DNA of 64,000 nt from Moniliella sp. 'wahieum' (lineage: Eukaryota > Basidiomycota > Moniliellomycetes > Moniliellales > Moniliellaceae), in contig RSEE01000089.1 of the NCBI GenBank assembly GCA_003971905.1, forward strand, positions 224,137 to 288,136, given 5' to 3'. Shown here one piece after another: positions 59,076-64,000 of the stretch (its first letter is position 1; each line of letters opens with the position of its first letter). The notes beneath the pieces were generated by a model. The model searched no databases. It saw only the letters and a list, made by a program, of their open reading frames with translations, and was not told the origin of the DNA. Position numbers and translations under genes: made by a program.

Positions 59076-59538
59076 ATACTGTCTTGACCGTCTTACAGAT
59101 TGGACGGGATACGGTCACGCCTACACAGATCTATGACTGCCGTTGGTGGTAGCAGTAGTATAGGGGTAAATGGGGCATGCATTGGTTTCTATGGATACGA
59201 GGAGCGGCCCCGTGGGAAGACACCGCCTGGATGGCCTTCCGCAACAGTATATATTCACAAGTCAGTATCTGCAGGGGTCAGCTTACGCGCAAGTCGGAAG
59301 AGAGCCAGTATATCCACATGTCTCTGAACCTTACAGGGGGATCGGTAACAAATACGCAACAGGAGCAAGGGGATGAGACCCCACGGCAAATTCACTGTCT
59401 TTTCCACTCTTTTTTCTTTGCCAATTTGTCGTATGGATCGGTAGGGTTGGCTTGCAGGGTGCAAAGCCCCCCTCTCTCCGAAGAGAGAGGGGGGGATCAG
59501 AGACAAACATCTCAAACGGGACTGCGAGCAGCCTCCAC
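59076..59538. other. Non-rRNA sequence abutting the broken 28S gene
   Basis: Occupies the place where the last third of 28S rRNA should continue (rRNA sense is minus). No rRNA similarity seen. Contains a very stable hairpin (59467-59494) and, on the minus strand, GGTTCAGAGACATGTGG near 59330, which resembles but does not satisfy a group I intron core. Could be inserted-element, intron or spacer sequence. Confidence 0.4.
59467..59494 (-). terminator. Perfect 12-bp hairpin with UUCG tetraloop (terminator-like)
   Basis: In rRNA sense the stem is CCCCCCTCTCTC / GAGAGAGGGGGG closed by a C(UUCG)G loop, one of the most stable RNA tetraloops. It lies 45-72 nt beyond the point where 28S similarity ends. 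A role in ending or processing transcripts is inference. Confidence 0.5.
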
Positions 59539-59598
59539 AGATAGGGACATAGGGACAGTGGGAGTCTCGTTAATCCATTCATGCGCGTCACGAATTAA

Positions 59599-59640
<42 letters not shown>

Positions 59641-61480
59641 TCCCGCCGTTTACCCGCGCTTGGTTGAATCTCTTCACTTTGACATTCAGAGCACTGGGCA
59701 AAATCACATTGCGTCAACACCACGTTATGGCCATCGCAATGCTATGTTTTAATTAGACAGTCAGATTCCCCGCGTCCGTACCAGTTCCAAGTCGCTTGTT
59801 CAGCGCACCTTTCGGACCGCGCCGCAGCGCGCCGCCCAGCCGCCAGCTTGCGCCCCCGGCAGCCCAGGCCGCCACCCGCACGCCCCGGCCAGCACCCAAG
59901 CCTTGGAGCCAATCCTTCTCCCAAGTTACGGATCAAATTTGCCGACTTCCCTTACCTACGTTCTCGTTTCAAACTAGAGGCTCTTCACCTTGGAGACCTG
60001 CTGCGGTGATCAGTACGACCGGGCGAGAGACTAGACACGCACCAGGATTTTCACGGGCCGTCGAGCACACACCAGATGCCAGCGTAGCGCCAGCACTCTT
60101 CCCACGCCCTGCACCGTCTCTCCGATAACCCGATTCCACGGCGCATTCTCAGTTATGTAGCAGAAAAGAAAACTCTTCCTGGGGTACTCGCCAGCGTCTC
60201 CTGGCTTGCTTGCGTTACCGCTCTGAACATCCTCATCCCGGCGACGGAATCTTAACCGTCTTCCCTTTCCCGAACCACACCCCCCAAAAGGGTGCTATGG
60301 ATCACATCAGCCTATCGGTGGATCGGCTCACCCATGTCCAACTGCTGTTACCATGAACCTTTCTCCACTTCAGTCTTCAAGGTTACTCGCTTGAATATTT
60401 GCTACTGCCACCAAGATCTGCACCAGGGGCCGTTCCACGCAGGCTCACGCCCAACGCTTCGGCACAAAACCCCCGCGCCTGCCTACTCTTTCGCACAACT
60501 CTGGCACGAAAGGTGTGGTATGGGAGACACGCTTCAGCGCCATCCATTTTCAGGGCTAGTACATTCGGTTGGTGAGTTGTTACACACTCCTTAGCGGATT
60601 CCGACTTCCATGGCCACCGTCCAACTGTCTAGATGTACCAACACCTTTTGTGGTGTCTCATGAGCGTGTACTCTGGCTCCTTAACCACACGATCGGTTCA
60701 TCCCGCATCGCCAGTTCTGCTTACCAAAATGGCCCACTAGAAACTCACATTCAACGCACAAGCTCAACCAAGCAGCAAGTGCTTCTTACGCATTTAAAGT
60801 TTGAGAATAGGTTAAGAACATTTCGTCCCCAAGGCCTCTAATCATTCGCTTTACCTCATAAAATTGTTCTCACACGAGCTTCTGCTATCCTGAGGGAAAC
60901 TTCGGCAGGAACCAGCTACTAGATGGTTCGATTAGTCTTTCGCCCCTTTGCCCAGCTCAAACGATCGATTTGCACGTCAGAACCGCGACGGACCTCCACC
61001 AGGGTTTCCCCTGGCTTCATCCTAGCCAGGCAAAGTTCACCATCTTTCGGGTCCCAACAGGTATGCTCTTGCTCAGACCCATCTTGTGCGCACACGCAGG
61101 GCCGGCCGGTACTGCACCCGAGGGTTCGTACCCACATCACTTTCATTTCGCACGCCGGTTTGCCACCCACATACTCGCATACATGTTAGACTCCTTGGTC
61201 CGTGTTTCAAGACGGGCCGCTGAAAGCCATTAAGCCCATGTCCACCACACGGCAGTCCTCGGTCGTGCGCAGGGCATCCAGCGCGGCTATAACACTCCCC
61301 CCAAAGGGAAAGCCACCTTCCGCGCCGCCTTCTCCCCCACACACAACCGACATGGGCCCCACGCCGCCCAGTACACCCCCCGAGAGGGGCAGACGCGGCG
61401 CCGCTCCGGCACTGACTTCCAACGCTTCCCTTTTGGCAATTTCACGTACTCTTTAACTCTCTTTCCAAAGTGCTTTTCAT

Positions 61481-61514
<34 letters not shown>

Positions 61515-61845
61515 TCCCCCATATTTAGCCTTGGATGGCCTTTACCACCCCTCTTTGCGCTGCATTCCCAACAACGCGACTCGTCGAGCGCACCCCACAA
61601 CACGGCACCAGGCCAGACCAAGCACGGGATTCTCACCCTCTCTGATGCTGCTTTCCAGCAGACTTGGCGTCCAGCCGCACCGCACGAGGCACGTCTCCAG
61701 CTTACAATGCGCCCGCAAGGGAGCTTTCAAATCTGGGCTCATCCCGCTTCGCTCGCCGCTACTAGGGGAATCCATGTTTGTTTCTCTTCCTCCGCTTATT
61801 GATATGCTTAAGTTCAGCGGTAGTCCTACCTGATCTGAGGTCGAA
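59539..61845 (-). rRNA. 28S (LSU) rRNA, 3'-truncated
   Basis: Minus strand. The 5' end is marked by TAGGACTACCCGCTGAAC-like text (rc at 61811-61835, which includes the ITS4/LR0R primer region). Conserved core sequence continues to GGTAGCCAAATGCCTCGTC, the intact R2-type site (rc near 59610), and ends at CCCACTGTCCCTA (rc near 59550-59562). About 2,300 nt are present, against about 3,300-3,400 expected, so roughly the last 1,000 nt are missing. The peptidyl-transferase half of the molecule is therefore incomplete and this copy cannot make functional LSU unless an intron splits it. Confidence 0.93.
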
Positions 61846-61967
61846 TCGGGGGGGTGTTCGTATCGGCCTCCCACTACAACGTCTCTTCCTAGTGGTACCT
61901 TCGTACTTTTCAGGAGAGACCCCGATGGATCAAACTCCCACATCCATTCCACCGAATGATAAGGATT
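61846..61967 (-). other. Internal transcribed spacer 2
   Basis: Sequence between the 3' end of 5.8S and the 5' end of 28S, about 120 nt, unusually short for a basidiomycete. Confidence 0.8.
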
Positions 61968-62122
61968 CACAACACTCAAACAGGCATGCCGGGGGGAATA
62001 GCCCCCTGGCGCAAGATGCGTTCAAAGACTCGATGGTTCACGGTTCTGCAATTCACACTACCTTTCGCGTTTCGCTGCGTTCTTCATCGATGGGAGAACC
62101 AAGAGATCCATTGCCAAAAGTT
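61968..62122 (-). rRNA. 5.8S rRNA
   Basis: Minus strand, about 155 nt. The 5' part reads AACTTTTGGCAATGGATCTC and then the conserved CATCGATGAAGAACGCAGC; the 3' part contains GCATGCCTGTTTGAGTG. All conserved landmarks are present, so this gene looks intact. Ends are placed by similarity to fungal 5.8S and may be off by a few bases. Confidence 0.92.
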
Positions 62123-62214
62123 GTATAATATCAGTGATACTTCCTTGCCTTGCTAAGAGGGTGTTTGTGTTCACAGGTGGACCATGGGGCGAGCCCCAAG
62201 GTGTTTGGTCCCAG
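62123..62214 (-). other. Internal transcribed spacer 1
   Basis: About 92 nt between 18S and 5.8S, very short for a fungus of this kind. Confidence 0.8.
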
Positions 62215-62857
62215 AATGATCCTTCTGCAGGTTCACCTACAGAAACCTTGTTATGACTTGTACTTCCTCTAAATGACCAAGTTTGCACAAGTTTCCAGCC
62301 AAGCGCCGCGCCGGTAAAGGCACAGCACGGCCAGTCCCAAGGCTCACTAAGCCATTCATCGGTAGTAACGACAGGCGGTGTGTACAAAGGGCAGGGACGT
62401 AATCAACGCAAGCTGATGACTTGCGCTTACTAGGAATTCCTCGTTGAAGAGCAACAATTACAATGCTCTATCCCCAGCACGACAGAGTTTCACAAGAGTA
62501 CCCAGCCCTTCCGGACAAGGCGTCTGCACAAGGCAAACCTACTCGCTGGCTCTGTCAGTGTAGCGCGCGTGCGGCCCAGAACATCTAAGGGCATCACAGA
62601 CCTGTTATTGCCTCCAACTTCCGTGGCTTATACCGCAGCACAGTCCCTCTAAGAAGCCAGCCAACAGCGAACATGCGCCAGAGGGGCTAGTTAGCAGGAG
62701 AAGGTCTCGTTCGTTATCGGAATTAACCAGACAAATCACTTCACCAACTAAGACGGCCATGCACCACCACCCATAGAATCATGAAAGCTATCAATCTGTC
62801 AATCCTTCCCATGTCTGGACCTGGTGAGTTTCCCCGTGTTGAGTCAAATTAAGCCGC

Positions 62858-62891
<34 letters not shown>

Positions 62892-62892
62892 T

Positions 62893-62926
<34 letters not shown>

Positions 62927-63060
62927 AGAACCCAAACTTTGATTTCTCGAAACGGTGCTGACCCTGTTGACAAAATGTACAAGGGCCAATCCCGAGCCGG
63001 CATCGTTTACTGTCGAGACTACACGGTATCTAATCGTTTTCGATCCCCGACCTTCGTTCC

Positions 63061-63098
<38 letters not shown>

Positions 63099-63641
63099 AG
63101 TTTGTCTTGACACAATCCAAGAATTTCACCTCTAGCGTGTCAATACAAATGCCCCCAACTGTCCCTATTCATCATTACGGCAGTTCCGTCACAACCAACA
63201 AAACAGAACCACAATCGTCCTATTTTATTATTCCATGCTAATCTATTCCGGCACAAGCGCCTGCTTTGAACACTCTAATTTCCTCAAAGTAAACCGGGGC
63301 CGCCCTCACCCTCCCATAGGAAGAGCAAGCACACATCCCCCACAGCCCGACACACGCAGTACACGCCGTGAGCGGACCACAACCGCCGAGCCCCAAGTTC
63401 AACTACGAGCGTTTTAAACTGCAACAACTTTAATATACGCTATTGGAGCTGGAATTACCGCGGCTGCTGGCACCAGACTTGCCCTCCAATTGTTCCTCGT
63501 TAAGGGATTTAAATTGTACTCATTCCAATTGCGAGACCCAGAGGGCCCCGCATCGTTATTTATTGTCACTACCTCCCCGTGTCGGGATTGGGCAATTTGC
63601 GCGCCTGCTGCCTTCCTTGGATGTGGTAGCCGTTTCTCAGG
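62215..63641 (-). rRNA. 18S (SSU) rRNA, 5'-truncated
   Basis: Minus strand. The 3' end is GTAGGTGAACCTGCAGAAGG-like (rc at 62222-62241). The conserved 530 loop, GCCAGCAGCCGCGGTAATTC (rc at about 63454-63473), is present, and conserved sequence continues to GAGCCTGAGAAACGGC (rc at 63626-63641), where similarity stops abruptly. About 1,430 of the usual 1,800 nt are present; the 5' 370 nt are replaced by unrelated sequence. Basidiomycete-like features include CTCTAGCG near 63132 in the plus orientation. Confidence 0.93.
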
Positions 63642-64000
63642 CTCTTTACTTACAAGGGCATGCCCACCCCACCCATTCAGGGTTGAGACAATTTTGACTG
63701 GAAGACCACGGGAGTGAGTTAGTTTGAGTAGCCCAAGGCTGTAGCTATCCACCCCTACCACTCTCACTGTGATGCGACGCCTGGTCTTGGTGTGTCGGGG
63801 GGGTGTGTCAGGCATGGTGGTGGGTGAGGGGGGAGGGTTAGGGTGGGTGGGGTGAGGGTGAGGGTTAGGGTGGGGTGGGTGTAACTTTTGAACGGGGCGT
63901 CGGATGGAAAACGGAGGGCATATGCCTGCATAGAGCGGGACGATTTCCTAGCGAGCTATCGCCTCGGCATAACTCACTCTCTCCCTTCGGGTAGCTCGCT
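63642..64000. other. Non-rRNA sequence replacing the 18S 5' end
   Basis: Starts exactly where 18S similarity ends. It includes the G-rich tract at 63817-63880 and, beyond it, non-repetitive sequence to the window end. No gene recognised. It may be an intron, an inserted element, subtelomeric DNA or an assembly join. Confidence 0.5.
63817..63880 (+). repeat. Degenerate telomere-like G-rich tract
   Basis: Contains GAGGGTTAGGGTGGGTGGGG and GTGAGGGTTAGGGTGGGG: two TTAGGG words among GGGTGA/GGGTGG units. The G-rich strand runs toward the right end, the orientation expected at a right-hand telomere, but the tract is interstitial in this window. Confidence 0.7.

Noticed and set aside
59076-59538. 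Group I intron in 28S
   Set aside because: GGTTCAGAGACA resembles the R segment, but no matching S segment at proper spacing and no P/Q pair could be found, and no 28S exon follows. A covariance search (Rfam Intron_gpI) would settle it.
59796-63815. Many open frames across the rDNA
   Set aside because: They are shadows of structural RNA; conserved rRNA sequence explains the region.
63817-63880. True telomere
   Set aside because: Only two TTAGGG words in a degenerate G-rich tract, followed by more than 100 bp of non-repeat sequence, so at most interstitial or subtelomeric.
1-64000. tRNA genes
   Set aside because: I looked for B-box (GGTTCGANNCC) with matching A-box and acceptor stem and found no convincing case; a covariance scan would be decisive.

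Overview
The window is nuclear DNA from a fungus, most likely a basidiomycete. Evidence: an rDNA segment with fungal and basidiomycete-like 18S signatures, short introns (about 50-80 nt) with GT...AG ends and CTAAC branch points, and genes found in fungi such as YME2, BSD2, CAF120/SKG3-like, NTO1 and GH128. The genus cannot be fixed from the sequence. Short palindromic tandem motifs between genes recall smut-like (Ustilaginomycotina) genomes, but that is an impression only.

Layout. 0.9-26 kb holds ordinary genes on both strands: a phosphoinositide phospholipase C (+), a GH128 glucanase (-), a TEA/ATTS transcription factor (-), two unnamed proteins (-), a Bsd2-type ubiquitin-ligase adaptor (+), a tiny spliced membrane-protein candidate (+), an AGC-like kinase with a non-RD loop (-) and a secreted SMP-30/lactonase-like protein (-). 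26.7-28 kb is a non-LTR retrotransposon remnant with a restriction-like endonuclease tail (-). 29-48 kb holds an MFS drug/polyamine-type transporter, mitochondrial YME2, a CAF120-like PH protein, a KpsF/KdsD-type SIS isomerase, an NTO1/BRPF-type PHD protein and a disordered protein (all +). From about 48.9 to 59.1 kb the single-copy genes stop, and diverged copies of composite repeats (X-Y-Z) form a degenerate array.

59.5-63.6 kb is a partial rDNA unit on the minus strand: truncated 28S, ITS2, 5.8S, ITS1, truncated 18S. Both ends break inside the rRNA genes. The 28S break lies in the conserved R1-element target sequence and carries an 8-bp tandem copy. The 18S break runs into a G-rich tract with TTAGGG words. 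Repeat array, partial rDNA and telomere-like tract together suggest a subtelomeric setting or a contig end.

Nearly every conserved gene contains one or more single-base frame changes, often in homopolymers. Uncorrected long-read errors are the likeliest explanation. CDS coordinates therefore give the gene span, not one clean reading frame. The genes are unrelated housekeeping, signalling and secreted functions; I see no metabolic cluster. The most distinctive non-coding signal is a set of period-7 tandem repeats, mostly a 6-bp palindrome plus one spacer base, found in many intergenic regions.
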